Positions 11,427-21,737 are shown, counted from the first letter of the stretch. The stretch: DNA of 64,000 nt from Candidatus Mediterraneibacter guildfordensis (GCA_019112735.1 DXIS01000022.1:30220-94219); one strand, 5' to 3'. Numbers and translations: made by a program. Notes: generated by a model not told the origin, from the sequence alone.

Positions 11427-12971
11427 TTACCTCCTCCAGTACTTCTCATCAATCATCCTGAGACTCAGCGCTTCCCGGAGATGGTTCTCACGGATCCGCT
11501 CTTCCCCGTCAAGATCCGCGATGGTCCGCGCCGTTCTTAAGATCCGGTGATATCCTCTCGCGGTCAGCTCCATCTGCGAAAACGCCCGCTCCATCAGCTT
11601 CTTCTCCCTGTTGCCGAGTACACAGTACCGCTTCAGATCTTCTGTCCGAAGCGCGGCATTATTCCGAATGCCTTCCTTCTCATACCGTTTTTTCTGGATC
11701 GCCCGCACCCGGACCACCCGTTTTCTGATCTCAGACGAGCTTTCCTGACGCGCCGTTCCCGTAAGGCTTCCAAATCCGATCCGCGGCGCTTCCACGCACA
11801 GATCGATGCGATCCAGAAAGGGACGGCTGATCCTGCCCAGATACATCTGGATCTGGGACGGTGTGCACCTGCATTTTGACAGATCCGGATAATTCCCGCA
11901 GGGGCACGGATTCATGGCCGCCACCAGCATAAAATCCGCCGGGAACCGATAGGTCCCGTGCGTCCGCGAAAGCCGGATCTCCCGGTTCTCCAGCGGCTGC
12001 CGCAATACTTCCAGCACACTCCGGTTAAACTCCGGCAGCTCGTCCAGAAACAGGATCCCGCCGTGCGCCAGGCTGATCTCCCCCGGCCGCGGCACCGTCC
12101 CGCCGCCGATCAGCGCCGCCCGGGTCGCCGTGTGGTGCACTTCCCGGAAGGGTCTCTGCCGGATCAGCGGCGCTTCCGGATCCACCAGGCCGAGTACGCT
12201 GTATATCCTGGTGATCTCCAGGCTTTCTTCCTCATCAGGAGGCGGAAGGATCCCGGCCATACACCGGGCCGTCATGGATTTCCCGCTCCCCGGCGGCCCG
12301 ATCATGAGCAGATTGTGGCCGCCCGCGACCGCGATCTCCGCCGCCCGCCTTACATTTTCCTGCCCCTGAAGCTCCGCAAAATCCGGGATCCGGTCTTCCC
12401 CGGTCCGCTCCACTTCACATTTCTTCTCCAAACTCTCTTTTCGCTGTTTTGCACAGGGCTTTCCCTGCAGCAGGGCCGCCGCTTCCTTCAGGCTGCTCAC
12501 CCCGATGATCTCCATGCCTTTCACCAGCCTGCCTTCCCCGGCATTTTCTTCAGGTATGATACACCGCCTGATCCCCTGCCTGGCGGCCTCCATGACCATC
12601 GGAAGGATTCCCGGCACCTTCCCCACACTGCCGTTCAGCCCCAGCTCGCCGATCATCAGACAGTCCTTCGCGGATCCCGGCGGGATCTGTCCAAGCGCCG
12701 TAAGGATCGCCGCCGCGATCGGCAGATCAAAGGACGCCCCGCGCTTTCTCACCGTGGCGGGTGACAGATTGACCACGGTGCGCTTCGGCGGATATTCATA
12801 GCCTGAATTGCGGATCGCCGTGCGCACGCGCTCCCCGGCTTCCCGTACCTCCGATGAAAGATACCCGACCATGTGGAACACGGGCAGCCCGTTCGACACG
12901 TCCGCCTCCACACGGATCAGTTCTGCCTGCAGTCCGTCTACGGCGGCAGATAAAATTGAACTGAAACTCAT
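11427..12971 (-). CDS. comM: YifB/ComM family Mg-chelatase-like AAA ATPase
   Basis: A 514-residue hexameric AAA+ protein. In Gram-negatives ComM is a branch-migration helicase used in natural transformation. It has an N-terminal ChlI domain of the Lon-protease fold (about 20-140), Walker A GPPGSGKS (about 217-224), Walker B ILFLDELPEF and the C-terminal Mg-chelatase domain. A CPCG-N-Y-P-D...C-x-C stretch is the family zinc-like motif. The start was moved five codons in because AAGGAG precedes MSFSSILSA. It is followed directly by dprA and topA. Confidence 0.94.
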   Translation of the reverse strand: MSFSSILSAAVDGLQAELIRVEADVSNGLPVFHMVGYLSSEVREAGERVRTAIRNSGYEYPPKRTVVNLSPATVRKRGASFDLPIAAAILTALGQIPPGSAKDCLMIGELGLNGSVGKVPGILPMVMEAARQGIRRCIIPEENAGEGRLVKGMEIIGVSSLKEAAALLQGKPCAKQRKESLEKKCEVERTGEDRIPDFAELQGQENVRRAAEIAVAGGHNLLMIGPPGSGKSMTARCMAGILPPPDEEESLEITRIYSVLGLVDPEAPLIRQRPFREVHHTATRAALIGGGTVPRPGEISLAHGGILFLDELPEFNRSVLEVLRQPLENREIRLSRTHGTYRFPADFMLVAAMNPCPCGNYPDLSKCRCTPSQIQMYLGRISRPFLDRIDLCVEAPRIGFGSLTGTARQESSSEIRKRVVRVRAIQKKRYEKEGIRNNAALRTEDLKRYCVLGNREKKLMERAFSQMELTARGYHRILRTARTIADLDGEERIRENHLREALSLRMIDEKYWRR

Positions 12972-13168
12972 TACACTCCTTTCCATTCAAGAAATCCGAA
13001 AACACCACAAACATAAATGAAATCCCGGCCGATCCGGCCAGACTCCGCACACGGCACAAACGCCGCTGCAGAAAGATTACCGAAAGAAGATTCCTTCGGG
13101 AATGTATGAATATCATAGAGCACGAAACCGCTTCTGTCAATACCGGTTTTCCTTTCATGTGGAAAAGC

Positions 13169-13196
13169 ACAATCCACCGGCTCCGCTCATAAAATA
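13169..13196 (+). promoter_or_regulatory. Sigma-K (or sigma-E) type promoter of sigK
   Basis: AC (13169-13170), 17-bp spacer, CATAAAATA (13188-13196). This fits the sigma-K form AC-N16/17-CATANNNTA, and the -10 half also fits sigma-E. It ends 27 bases before the GTG of sigK. Confidence 0.6.
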
Positions 13197-13223
13197 GAAT
13201 CAAACGCGCTAAGAGGTGCCGCT

Positions 13224-13850
13224 GTGAAATCATTTCCCAATCCACTCACTCCCCCGGAAGAAAAGTATTACATCCAGAAATACACGGAGGGCAGCCTCGA
13301 AGCAAAACACATCCTGATCGAACGGAATCTGCGGCTCGTAGCCCATGTCATGAAAAAATATCAGAACCTCGACGAAGACCCGGAGGACCTGCTCTCCATC
13401 GGAACGATCGGCCTCATCAAAGCGGTCACGACCTTCAACCCCGGCAAAGGAAACCGGCTGGCCGCCTACGCATCGCGCTGCATCGAAAACGAAATCCTCA
13501 TGCACTTCCGTTCCCGGAAGAAATCCGCAAAGGAAATCTCCCTCTACGAACCCATCGGCACCGACCGGGAGGGCAACGAGATCCGGCTCTACGACATCAT
13601 CGAAGCCGACGAATGCGACATTCCCGAAAAGATCGACCTCAGGGAAAACATCCAGAAACTCTATGAAAAAGTAGAAAGCGGGCTTTCTCAGAGAGAAAAG
13701 CTCGTTTTAAAAATGCGTTACGGTTTGTATAACAGCGAAGAATACACACAGCGGGAAATCGCAAGGCAGCTTGGGATCTCCCGCTCTTACGTCTCACGGA
13801 TCGAGAAGAGTGCAGTTGAAAAACTAAGAGTTCATTTCGAAGAAGAATGA
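13224..13850 (+). CDS. sigK: RNA polymerase sporulation sigma factor SigK
   Basis: The late mother-cell sigma factor that drives spore coat and mother-cell lysis genes. It has 208 residues and starts at GTG behind AAGAGG. Region 2 includes EDLLSIGTIGLIKAV and the NRLAAYASRCIENEI recognition helix; region 4 has the REIARQLGISRSYVSRIEKSA helix-turn-helix. There is only a short N-terminal extension without the long pro-sequence of Bacillus pro-sigma-K, as in several Clostridia. The reading frame is intact, with no skin-type element. The adjacent SigE paralogue fits less well because of the short N-terminus. Confidence 0.88.
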   Translation: MKSFPNPLTPPEEKYYIQKYTEGSLEAKHILIERNLRLVAHVMKKYQNLDEDPEDLLSIGTIGLIKAVTTFNPGKGNRLAAYASRCIENEILMHFRSRKKSAKEISLYEPIGTDREGNEIRLYDIIEADECDIPEKIDLRENIQKLYEKVESGLSQREKLVLKMRYGLYNSEEYTQREIARQLGISRSYVSRIEKSAVEKLRVHFEEE

Positions 13851-13918
13851 AAATTCGTGTTTGTTTAATAGATGCCGCTGCAGCAGAAAAAAATATAAAA
13901 ATCAAACAATACACGCAG

Positions 13919-14096
13919 AAAAAGAGGATACTGCAATGCTGTGCCGACCCGCTTTACCTCATCCCCTCGAATCCATGTAACGCGATATTAAAATACTCGT
14001 CCATTGGAACTCGCATTTTAACACCGCTAACATGGAGAACGAGGTGTATTCGGAACGCTCCATGTCGATGCACAGCTTATGCAGTATCCTCTTTTT
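13919..14096. repeat. Large imperfect palindrome 1
   Basis: 178 bp whose two halves are reverse complements with mismatches. The outer arms are AAAAAGAGGATACTGCA... (13919-) and ...TGCAGTATCCTCTTTTT (-14096); inner matches include TCCATGT and TTAAAAT near the centre. No convincing gene lies within. It could be a bidirectional transcript end, a MITE-like remnant or a structured RNA. Confidence 0.7.
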
Positions 14097-14208
14097 CCGC
14101 TGTCTCATCCGATCATTAATCCTTTCTTCTGCCACAGCTCCATCCTTCAACAAACACTCATACTAGCCAGAAGAAATCCGATGCATACCGCCACTTTGAT
14201 GCACCTTT

Positions 14209-14418
14209 CGGAACAGGCGGGATGTAATGCGGACGGCGACTGTGCAGGGGTATTAGAGATAGTTCAAGCCTGTGATGCGGTGTCAGTCAGGAAAAGGAAG
14301 TTGTCTGAGTAAAACGAGTTCTTCCTTTTCCTGACTGTTTTTAGCCGTATCACAGGCTTGCTATTATCTCTTATGCCCTGTAACCGGAGCCGGAAGCATT
14401 ACACTCCCGCCTGTTCCG
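14209..14418. repeat. Large imperfect palindrome 2, includes terminator-like core
   Basis: 210 bp with roughly 95-base arms and a 20-base centre. Matching blocks are 14209-14230 with 14396-14418, CAAGCCTGTGAT (14265-14276) with 14349-14360, and CAGTCAGGAAAAGGAAG (14284-14300) with 14321-14337. A T run follows the core on the plus strand, so it can end sigK transcription. Together with palindrome 1 it fills the 623 bases between sigK and pckA; I see no gene there. Confidence 0.8.
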
Positions 14419-14473
14419 GATACGTGAGTCAATCTGCTGTATCCGTCTGAATTTCTGATACGTCTGTATCTTA

Positions 14474-16078
14474 TTATGCCTGCGGACCAGCTGCAACGAG
14501 TGCTTTACCAAGTTCGTTGCTCTCGTATTTCTTGAAGTTCTTAACGAATCTTGCAGCCAGATCGTCTGCCTTAGCCTCCCACTCGGAAGCGTCTGCATAT
14601 GTATCTCTCGGGTCAAGGATCGCCGGATCAACTCCTGGAAGCTCTGTCGGAACTTCGAAGTTGAAGTGCGGGATCGTCTTTGTCGGTGCGTCAAGGATCG
14701 CTCCGCTTAAGATCGCGTCGATGATACCACGTGTATCTTTGATGGAGATACGTTTTCCTGTTCCGTTCCATCCTGTATTTACGAGGTATGCTTTTGCTCC
14801 GCTCTCTTTCATTCTCTTAACGAGCTCCTCAGCATATTTTGTCGGATGAAGCTCAAGGAATGCCTGTCCGAAGCATGCGGAGAATGTCGGTGTCGGCTCT
14901 GTGATGCCGCGCTCTGTACCGGCAAGTTTTGCTGTGAAGCCTGACAGGAAGTAGTACTCTGTCTGCTCCGGTGTAAGTACAGATACCGGCGGAAGTACGC
15001 CGAATGCATCAGCTGACAGGAAGATTACGTTCTTCGCTGCCGGAGCTGCGGATACCGGACGAACGATCTTCTCGATGTGGCCGATCGGGTAGGATACACG
15101 TGTATTCTCTGTCACACTCTTATCTGTAAAGTCGATCTTTCCTTCTGCGTCAAGTGTTACGTTCTCAAGAAGTGCGTTTCTCTTGATCGCGTTGTAGATA
15201 TCCGGCTCGGACTCTTTGTCAAGGTCGATAACCTTCGCGTAGCATCCGCCCTCGAAGTTGAAGATACCGTTGTCATCCCAGCCGTGCTCGTCATCACCGA
15301 TGAGGAGTCTCTTCGGGTCTGTTGAAAGTGTTGTCTTACCTGTTCCGGAAAGTCCGAAGAAGATTGCTGTATTCTCGCCGTTCATGTCTGTGTTTGCTGA
15401 GCAGTGCATGGAAGCGATGCCCTTGAGCGGCAGGTAGTAGTTCATCATGGAGAACATACCTTTCTTCATCTCTCCGCCGTACCATGTGTTCGCGATCACC
15501 TGCTCGCGGCTTGTGATGTTGAACATAACCGCTGTCTCAGATCTCAGGCCAAGCTCTTTGTAGTTCTCTACTTTTGCCTTGGAAGCGTTGTAAACAACGA
15601 AGTCCGGTACGAAGTTCTCAAGCTCTTCTGCTGTCGGACGGATGAACATGTTCGTTACGAAGTGTGCCTGCCATGCAACTTCCACGATGAAACGGATCGC
15701 CATACGTGTGTCTTTGTTAGCGCCGCAGAATGCGTCAACAACGAACAGTCTCTTGTTGGAGAGTGTTTTGATCGCAAGGTCTTTTACTGAATCCCAAGCT
15801 TCTTTTGTTGCAGGATGGTTGTCGTTCGGATATTCCTCAGTTGTCCACCATACAGTGTCTTTGGAATTCTCATCCATAACGATATATTTATCTTTCGGTG
15901 AACGACCGGTGTAGATACCTGTCATAACGTTAACTGCACCGAGCTCACTCTCCTGACCCTTGTCAAAGCCTTCAAGATTCGGGTTTGTCTCCTCCTCGAA
16001 TAACATCTCATAGGAAGGATTGTGAACGATTTCCGTAGTTCCTGTAATGCCATACTGAGTTAAATCAATATTTGCCAT
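14474..16078 (-). CDS. pckA: Phosphoenolpyruvate carboxykinase (ATP)
   Basis: Interconverts oxaloacetate + ATP and PEP + CO2 + ADP; in fermenting gut anaerobes it often runs in the carboxylating, ATP-forming direction. It has 534 residues. The kinase-1a P-loop GLSGTGKTT is at 242-250, preceded by the substrate-binding TGRSPKDK (57-64). The conserved metal-site region [11 protein letters not shown] follows. It has its own promoter with TTGATT-17-TATAAT and a 5-prime leader of about 60 bases. It is transcribed toward sigK and ends near the large palindrome. Confidence 0.98.
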   Translation of the reverse strand: MANIDLTQYGITGTTEIVHNPSYEMLFEEETNPNLEGFDKGQESELGAVNVMTGIYTGRSPKDKYIVMDENSKDTVWWTTEEYPNDNHPATKEAWDSVKDLAIKTLSNKRLFVVDAFCGANKDTRMAIRFIVEVAWQAHFVTNMFIRPTAEELENFVPDFVVYNASKAKVENYKELGLRSETAVMFNITSREQVIANTWYGGEMKKGMFSMMNYYLPLKGIASMHCSANTDMNGENTAIFFGLSGTGKTTLSTDPKRLLIGDDEHGWDDNGIFNFEGGCYAKVIDLDKESEPDIYNAIKRNALLENVTLDAEGKIDFTDKSVTENTRVSYPIGHIEKIVRPVSAAPAAKNVIFLSADAFGVLPPVSVLTPEQTEYYFLSGFTAKLAGTERGITEPTPTFSACFGQAFLELHPTKYAEELVKRMKESGAKAYLVNTGWNGTGKRISIKDTRGIIDAILSGAILDAPTKTIPHFNFEVPTELPGVDPAILDPRDTYADASEWEAKADDLAARFVKNFKKYESNELGKALVAAGPQA

Positions 16079-16142
16079 ACCTCTTCTACCTCTCTCTTTC
16101 TATAAATCTTCTTTGGGCTCTATCGCAATCCCAATTGAACTC

Positions 16143-16171
16143 ATTATACCTAAGAACGATTGAAAAATCAA
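16143..16171 (-). promoter_or_regulatory. pckA sigma-A promoter
   Basis: Minus strand: TTGATT (16166-16171), 17-bp spacer, TATAAT (16143-16148). Confidence 0.88.
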
Positions 16172-16272
16172 TAACAATCTTATTAATTTTCAACTTTTTT
16201 ATGAAAGAATACCTGTTTTATAATTCATTTATTTTCTTACATGCCCTGTTTCTCTCGGTTTAAGCGCATAAT

Positions 16273-16304
16273 AAATGCAGGATTATATTTCAAATCCTGC
16301 ATTT
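16273..16304 (-). terminator. Terminator of the argH/asd-to-cdd run
   Basis: AAATGCAGGATT pairs with AATCCTGCATTT around a short A/T loop, 34 bases past the cdd stop. A-rich and T-rich flanks allow function on both strands. Confidence 0.8.
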
Positions 16305-16337
16305 TATAAATGATTAATATTTTTTTAACAAAGTTGG

Positions 16338-16739
16338 TCAGAACATTTCCGGCAGGAGTTCCGCCAGTGTGTATGTTTTGTACTCCTCTTCCGACCTGGC
16401 ACAGATGATCTCAAATGCATCAGGCGCACAGAATTCCGCCATTACCTGACGGCAGACGCCGCAAGGATAGCACCAGACTGTCTCATTCTCCCCGCCTGTA
16501 ATGGCGATGGCGGCGAATTCGCGTTTCCCTTCTGAAACCGCTTTGAAAAACGCCGTCCGCTCCGCGCAGTTGGTCGGACCGTAGGCGCGGTTCTCGATAT
16601 TACAGCCGGTATAGACGCTTCCGTCACTGCACAGAAGCGCCGCGCCCACCCGGAAATGTGAGTAGGGGCTGTATGAATTTTCCCTTGCAGCCAGCGCCTT
16701 CTCGATCAGTTCCCGGCGCTGTGTTCCGGATACTTTCAT
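16338..16739 (-). CDS. cdd: Cytidine deaminase
   Basis: Deaminates cytidine and deoxycytidine to uridine and deoxyuridine in pyrimidine salvage. It has 133 residues, typical of the small tetrameric form. The zinc site is formed by the Cys-Ala-Glu of NCAERTAF (about 56-63) and PCGVCRQ (about 92-98); Glu of CAE is the proton shuttle. AAGGAG precedes the start. It is the last gene of a minus-strand run that starts with amino-acid biosynthesis genes. Confidence 0.97.
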   Translation of the reverse strand: MKVSGTQRRELIEKALAARENSYSPYSHFRVGAALLCSDGSVYTGCNIENRAYGPTNCAERTAFFKAVSEGKREFAAIAITGGENETVWCYPCGVCRQVMAEFCAPDAFEIICARSEEEYKTYTLAELLPEMF

Positions 16740-16771
16740 TCTGTTTTGCTCCTTTGCCTGTCAACACATTC

Positions 16772-17131
16772 TCAGAAATATTCCCGTTTCAGTTTCGTTG
16801 TGTATACCGCAAATGCCACGAGCACGATGAAGAAGATCACCATACCGGCCGTATCCGCGACCGGCATCGGATATGCATAGCAGTGGATCACGTCGAGCAC
16901 GCCGTAGGCAAGCGCTACAATCCCGAGCCCGAGAAGCGCCGGGGAAACCTTCCTGATATATTCATCCTTATTCTTGCACTTCTTATACATAAAATCCTTG
17001 CCGAGAAGTATTGTGGCATTGATATCACCGGTCGTTTTCATCTTGTAAAACCAGTACAGTGCATACACGCCGCAGGCGCAGACAATGATGCCGATAATGC
17101 CCCACATGCTGTTTATATTTTCCATATCCAT
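16772..17131 (-). CDS. Small three-span membrane protein, unknown
   Basis: A 119-residue protein with hydrophobic segments at about 9-29, 65-84 and 90-111. Between the first and second is a charged cytoplasmic-type loop (YKKCKNKDEYIRK). I do not recognise a family. GGAG lies eight bases before the first ATG. It sits 12 bases after thrC and 32 before cdd, so it is in the same transcription unit. Confidence 0.75.
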   Translation of the reverse strand: MDMENINSMWGIIGIIVCACGVYALYWFYKMKTTGDINATILLGKDFMYKKCKNKDEYIRKVSPALLGLGIVALAYGVLDVIHCYAYPMPVADTAGMVIFFIVLVAFAVYTTKLKREYF

Positions 17132-17143
17132 CGCTTTATCTCC

Positions 17144-18631
17144 TTACACTCCAAGAATCTCTCTGACCGCCAGCTTCATTTCACCGGCATCACACTCTCT
17201 CGTGTGACGGATGTCGGCGCTGCGGATCTCTTCGATCGCATTGGGGATATCCGTGCCGGAAATGCGGCTCAGTTCGTCCACCAGGTCGAACTCGTCCGCG
17301 GATGCATATTTTTCATCGATCGCTGTCATAACGCTGTGGATGAATTTGTACGGGCTTGCAGTCGATGCCACCAGGCATTTCCTGTCGTCGCCGCTCTCCT
17401 TCCGGTACTGCGCACATACATAAGCTGCTACAGCCGTATGAGTATCCATCACATATCCGGTCTTTGCGAATGTATCGTGGATCGCTTCTTTCGTTTCCTC
17501 CTCGGTGGCAAAACCGCCCTCGAAATCTGCCAGGCGTTCCCGCATTTCCGGCGTGATCTCATAGGATCCCTTTTCTCTGAGCTGCGCCATCAGGTCAGCG
17601 GTCTTTTCCGCATCCTGTCCGGCGATCGTGTAAATCAGGCGCTCCAGGTTGCTGGAAATCAGGATGTCCATGGATGGGGAAGACGTGAGGATGAACTCAC
17701 GATTCTTATCGTATACACCCGTGCGGAAGAAATCAAAAAGCACTTTGTTTTCGTTGGATGCACAGATCAGCTTCGCGATCGGCACGCCCATCTGCTTCGC
17801 ATAATATGCCGCCAGGATGTTGCCGAAGTTTCCGGTCGGAACCGTCACATTGATGGCTTCCCCGGATGTGATCTCTTTATTTTCCAGAAGCTTTGCATAC
17901 GCATATACATAGTAAACCACCTGGGGAACGAGACGCCCGATATTGATGGAGTTTGCCGATGAGAACTGATAGCCCGCATCCGCAAGCTCTTTTGCAAACC
18001 CGGCATCTTCGAAGATCTCTTTCACGCCGCTCTGGGCATTGTCGAAGTTTCCGTGGATGGCCACTACTGAAGTGTTTTCCCCTTTCTGAGTCACCATCTG
18101 CAGCTCCTGCACCCGGCTTACGCCGCCCTTCGGATAGAAGACGATGATCTTCGTCCCCGGCACATCCGCGAATCCGGCCAGGGCCGCCTTGCCCGTGTCG
18201 CCGGACGTGGCGGTCAGGATCACGATCTCATTGGTCACATGATTCTTCTTCGCCGCCGTTGTCAGCAGGTGCGGCAGGATGGAAAGAGCCATATCCTTAA
18301 AGGCGATGGTCGCGCCGTGGAACAGTTCCAGATGATAGGTGTCCTCCACCTTCACCAGCGGGGCGATCACTTCCGTATCAAACTTGGAATCATAGGCGCT
18401 ATCGATGCAGTGCTTCAGTTCTTCTTCTGTAAAATCCGTCAGGAACTGCTTCATGACCGCATAGGCTGTCTCCTGATAGCTCATCCCCTTAAGCTGGTCC
18501 ATGGTCACATCAAGCTTCGGGATCCGCTCCGGGACGAACAGGCCGCCGTCCGCCGCAAGTCCTTTCAGGATCGCCTCGGATGCAGTCACCGCAATGTCAG
18601 AGTTTCTTGTGCTGTTATACAGTAGATTCAT
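17144..18631 (-). CDS. thrC: Threonine synthase
   Basis: A PLP enzyme converting O-phospho-L-homoserine to threonine and phosphate. It has 495 residues, the longer form common in Clostridia and Gram-negatives. The N-terminal YNSTRN start, the PLP lysine in HGATIAFKDMAL (about 111), and the SGDTGKAAL phosphate loop are present. Its start is 19 bases from the NhaC-type gene and the partner asd, which makes aspartate semialdehyde for the same pathway, lies in the same run. Confidence 0.97.
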   Translation of the reverse strand: MNLLYNSTRNSDIAVTASEAILKGLAADGGLFVPERIPKLDVTMDQLKGMSYQETAYAVMKQFLTDFTEEELKHCIDSAYDSKFDTEVIAPLVKVEDTYHLELFHGATIAFKDMALSILPHLLTTAAKKNHVTNEIVILTATSGDTGKAALAGFADVPGTKIIVFYPKGGVSRVQELQMVTQKGENTSVVAIHGNFDNAQSGVKEIFEDAGFAKELADAGYQFSSANSINIGRLVPQVVYYVYAYAKLLENKEITSGEAINVTVPTGNFGNILAAYYAKQMGVPIAKLICASNENKVLFDFFRTGVYDKNREFILTSSPSMDILISSNLERLIYTIAGQDAEKTADLMAQLREKGSYEITPEMRERLADFEGGFATEEETKEAIHDTFAKTGYVMDTHTAVAAYVCAQYRKESGDDRKCLVASTASPYKFIHSVMTAIDEKYASADEFDLVDELSRISGTDIPNAIEEIRSADIRHTRECDAGEMKLAVREILGV

Positions 18632-18650
18632 CTTCTCAACCTCTTCATTT

Positions 18651-19925
18651 CTATCGTTTGGAAATTATGATCGCTCCGATGCCGCATACCGCCATCAGGA
18701 TCGGATAGATCAGGTACGGCATCATATCAAAGGGTGTCAGCCCGGTAAGCGTCGCCGCCGAGAGGAGCTGCGCTCCGTACGGGATCAGGCCCTGTCCCAC
18801 GGAAGTAAACATATCAAGCAGGGATGCGGACCGTTTCGGCTCCACCCCGAACTCGTCACAGATCTCTTTCGCGATCGGTCCGGACATGACAATGGCCACC
18901 GTATTGTTCGCCGTACAGAGATCCACCAGCAGCGCCAGCGCCGCGATGCCTGCCTGGGCGCCCCGTTTCCCACGGATCCGGCTCTTGATCAGATCCAGGA
19001 TGAACTGGATGCCGCCGTTCGCCCGGACAAGGGATACGATGCACGCCACGATGATCGAGATCACCGTGATATCATACATAGACGTAACGCCGTCGCCCAT
19101 CACCGTAAACATCTCCGAAACGGTAATGGTCCCTGTCCATACCCCGACCACGATCGACAGGACGGTTCCCGCGATCAGCACCAGGAACACATTGATCCCG
19201 ATCAAAGCCCCGATCAGAACGACCAGATAGGGGATGACCTGGAACAGGTTATACTCGCCGCTGGCGATATTGTAGCTCATGTCCCTGGTAACGAACCAGA
19301 AGAAAACGATGGTGATCACTGCAGCCGGAAGGACGATCAGGAAGTTCGCCTTGAACTTGTCCTTCATCTCGCAGCCCTGTGTCTTGACCGCCGCGATCGT
19401 CGTATCTGAGATCATGGACAGATTGTCTCCGAACATGGCACCGCAGACAACCGCCGCGATACAGATCGCCATCGGAAATCCCGCTTCATCACTGACGCCC
19501 ACTGCGATCGGAGCCAGCGCCGCGATCGTTCCCATGGATGTTCCCATGGATACCGAGATAAAACAGCTGATGATAAAGAGCCCCGCCACGATAAAGTGGG
19601 CCGGGATCAGCGACAGTCCCAGATTAACGGTGCTGTCCACGCCTCCGGCTGCCGTAACGGCTCCGGAAAACGCGCCCGCACAGAGAAAAATGAGGCTCAT
19701 GGTAATAATATTTTCCTCGCCCACCCCCTGTGCGATGATCTTTACTTTCTCGTCAAAACTTACTTTCCGGTTCTGCAGGAACGCCACAAACAACGCGATC
19801 AGGAATGCCACGATGGCAGGCATCGCGTAAAAATCCTGAAAAATGATCCCTGCGCCCAGAAAGATAACGAGGAATACACCGATCGGCAGGAGCGCCGACA
19901 GTTTCCCCTGATTCTGATTTTCCAT
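18651..19925 (-). CDS. NhaC-family Na+/H+ antiporter-like transporter
   Basis: A 424-residue integral membrane protein with about 11-12 hydrophobic segments. The segment with SVSMGTSMGTIAALAPIA and the later MFGDNLSMISDTTIAA block are hallmarks of the NhaC/YuiF group in the ion-transporter superfamily. Members exchange sodium for protons or carry organic acids or amino acids. Its place between leuD and thrC suggests an amino-acid or organic-acid substrate linked to that pathway, but this is inference. The C-terminus ends in a short IIISKR tail. Confidence 0.85.
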   Translation of the reverse strand: MENQNQGKLSALLPIGVFLVIFLGAGIIFQDFYAMPAIVAFLIALFVAFLQNRKVSFDEKVKIIAQGVGEENIITMSLIFLCAGAFSGAVTAAGGVDSTVNLGLSLIPAHFIVAGLFIISCFISVSMGTSMGTIAALAPIAVGVSDEAGFPMAICIAAVVCGAMFGDNLSMISDTTIAAVKTQGCEMKDKFKANFLIVLPAAVITIVFFWFVTRDMSYNIASGEYNLFQVIPYLVVLIGALIGINVFLVLIAGTVLSIVVGVWTGTITVSEMFTVMGDGVTSMYDITVISIIVACIVSLVRANGGIQFILDLIKSRIRGKRGAQAGIAALALLVDLCTANNTVAIVMSGPIAKEICDEFGVEPKRSASLLDMFTSVGQGLIPYGAQLLSAATLTGLTPFDMMPYLIYPILMAVCGIGAIIISKR

Positions 19926-19951
19926 AACTTCTTCCTTTAATAACTTTCTTA

Positions 19952-20446
19952 TTAGTTTTTCTTTTTATTGTTCGTATAATTCACAAGCCCGCCTGCGGCG
20001 ATCAGCTTCTGCATGAATTCCGGAAACGCCTGCCCCTGGTACTCCGTGCCTTTTGTGCGGTCATAGATCTTCCCGCTGTCGAAATCCACTTCCACCTCAT
20101 CGCCGGCCTCGATATTCTGCGCCGCCTCCGGGCACTCGATGATCGGAAGACCGATGTTGATCGCGTTCCGGTAGAAAATGCGCGCAAATGTCTCTGCAAT
20201 GATGCAGCTTACGCCCGCCGTCTTCAGACAGAGCGGCGCATGCTCTCTGGAAGAGCCGCAGCCGAAGTTCTTATTGGCAACGATCATGTCGCCCGGCTGG
20301 ACCTTCTTCGCAAAATCCGGATCGATATCCACCATGGCATGGCTTGCCAGCTCCTGCGCATCGAAAGAATTCAGATATCTTGCCGGGATGATCACGTCTG
20401 TATCCACATTGTCCCCATATTTAAAAACATGTCCTTTTGCTCTCAT
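19952..20446 (-). CDS. leuD: 3-isopropylmalate dehydratase small subunit
   Basis: The swivelling small subunit of the isopropylmalate isomerase used in leucine synthesis. It has 164 residues, the short bacterial/archaeal type. Signature residues are the [11 protein letters not shown] start and the [12 protein letters not shown] loop that contacts substrate. Its ATG overlaps the leuC stop (TAATG), so the two subunits are coupled. An aconitase-like homoaconitase reading is possible for this subgroup but less likely here. Confidence 0.93.
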   Translation of the reverse strand: MRAKGHVFKYGDNVDTDVIIPARYLNSFDAQELASHAMVDIDPDFAKKVQPGDMIVANKNFGCGSSREHAPLCLKTAGVSCIIAETFARIFYRNAINIGLPIIECPEAAQNIEAGDEVEVDFDSGKIYDRTKGTEYQGQAFPEFMQKLIAAGGLVNYTNNKKKN

Positions 20447-21720
20447 TACAGGTCACCCACTTTCTCAGGATTTGCGATATAACCGGCGATGGCGCTGGCT
20501 GCCGCCACCTCGGGAGACGCAAGATAGATCAGGGAATCCACATGGCCCATGCGGCCCACGAAATTGCGGTTTGTCGTGGAAACACATTTCTCTCCTGCCG
20601 CCATAACACCCATGTGGCCGCCCATGCACGGTCCGCAGCTCGGCGTATTCACCGCGCAGCCCGCGTCAACGAAGATCTCCAGCAGACCTTCTTCAATACA
20701 CTGTTTATAAATCTTCTGCGTCGCTGGAACCACCATCACACGCACATCCGGATGAACCGTATGACCTTTCAGGATCGCGGCCGCCTTGCGCATATCCTCC
20801 ATCCGGCCGTTGGTGCAGGATCCGATCACTACCTGGTCGATCTTGATCGGCTCCATCGCCTCCACCTCGTCGATGGTCTTCGCATTGCCCGGAAGATGCG
20901 GGAATGCCACGGTCGGGCGGACCTCAGACAGGTCTACCGTGATCACGTCATCATATTTCGCATCCTCATCCGCCTCGTAGATCGTGTACGGCTTCTTCGA
21001 ATGCTCCTGAATGTATGCAAGCGCCTGGTCATCCACCGGGAAGATGCCATTCTTCGCGCCCGCCTCGATCGCCATATTCGCCATCGTAAAGCGGTCGTCC
21101 ATGGACAGGCTGGCAATGCCGTCCCCTGTGAATTCCATGGATTTGTACAGCGCGCCGTCCACACCGATGAGCCCGATGATATGGATAATGATATCCTTGC
21201 CGCTGACATATTTTGACGGTCTGCCCGTCAGCACAAACTTAATGGCGCTTGGTACTTTAAACCATATCTCCCCGGTCGCCATACCGGTCGCCACGTCCGT
21301 CGTACCCATGCCTGTCGAAAACGCGCCCAGCGCACCGTATGTACAGGTGTGGGAATCCGCGCCGATAATGCACTCCCCGGCCGTCACCACGCCGGCCTCC
21401 GGCAGGATCGCATGCTCCACGCCGGACTTGCCCTGCTCGAAATACCAGGTCAGCCCCTGCTCCTTCGCGTACTCGCGGATGGCCTTGGAGTTCTCCGCGG
21501 ATTTGATATCCTTGTTCGGTGTAAAATGATCCGGAACAAATACCACTTTATCCTTATCAAACACATGATCCGACATCTGCTTAATGATCGGCAGCGCCAT
21601 CGGCCCTGTAATATCATTCGCCATGACGACATCAAGCTTCGCCTCGATCAGCTGGCCCGCTTCCACGTGGTCAAGTCCCGCATGGGCCGCCAGGATCTTC
21701 TGCGTCATAGTCATTCCCAT
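20446..21720 (-). CDS. leuC: 3-isopropylmalate dehydratase large subunit
   Basis: Carries the [4Fe-4S] cluster that isomerises 2- to 3-isopropylmalate. It has 424 residues from the start set by GGAGG; the longest frame reaches 21 codons further without support. The cluster cysteines are in GSCTNGR (about 300) and PSCGPCMGG (about 360). It is the shorter LeuC type that pairs with a separate LeuD. No leuA or leuB is in the window. Confidence 0.95.
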   Translation of the reverse strand: MGMTMTQKILAAHAGLDHVEAGQLIEAKLDVVMANDITGPMALPIIKQMSDHVFDKDKVVFVPDHFTPNKDIKSAENSKAIREYAKEQGLTWYFEQGKSGVEHAILPEAGVVTAGECIIGADSHTCTYGALGAFSTGMGTTDVATGMATGEIWFKVPSAIKFVLTGRPSKYVSGKDIIIHIIGLIGVDGALYKSMEFTGDGIASLSMDDRFTMANMAIEAGAKNGIFPVDDQALAYIQEHSKKPYTIYEADEDAKYDDVITVDLSEVRPTVAFPHLPGNAKTIDEVEAMEPIKIDQVVIGSCTNGRMEDMRKAAAILKGHTVHPDVRVMVVPATQKIYKQCIEEGLLEIFVDAGCAVNTPSCGPCMGGHMGVMAAGEKCVSTTNRNFVGRMGHVDSLIYLASPEVAAASAIAGYIANPEKVGDL

Positions 21721-21737
21721 AATGATCAGCCTCCTTT

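Noticed and set aside
13224..13850. sigK interrupted by a skin-type element
   Set aside because: The frame is continuous with regions 2 and 4 intact.
13959..14153. Minus-strand ORF in palindrome 1
   Set aside because: No ribosome binding site, no recognisable pattern; the frame arises from the inverted repeat.
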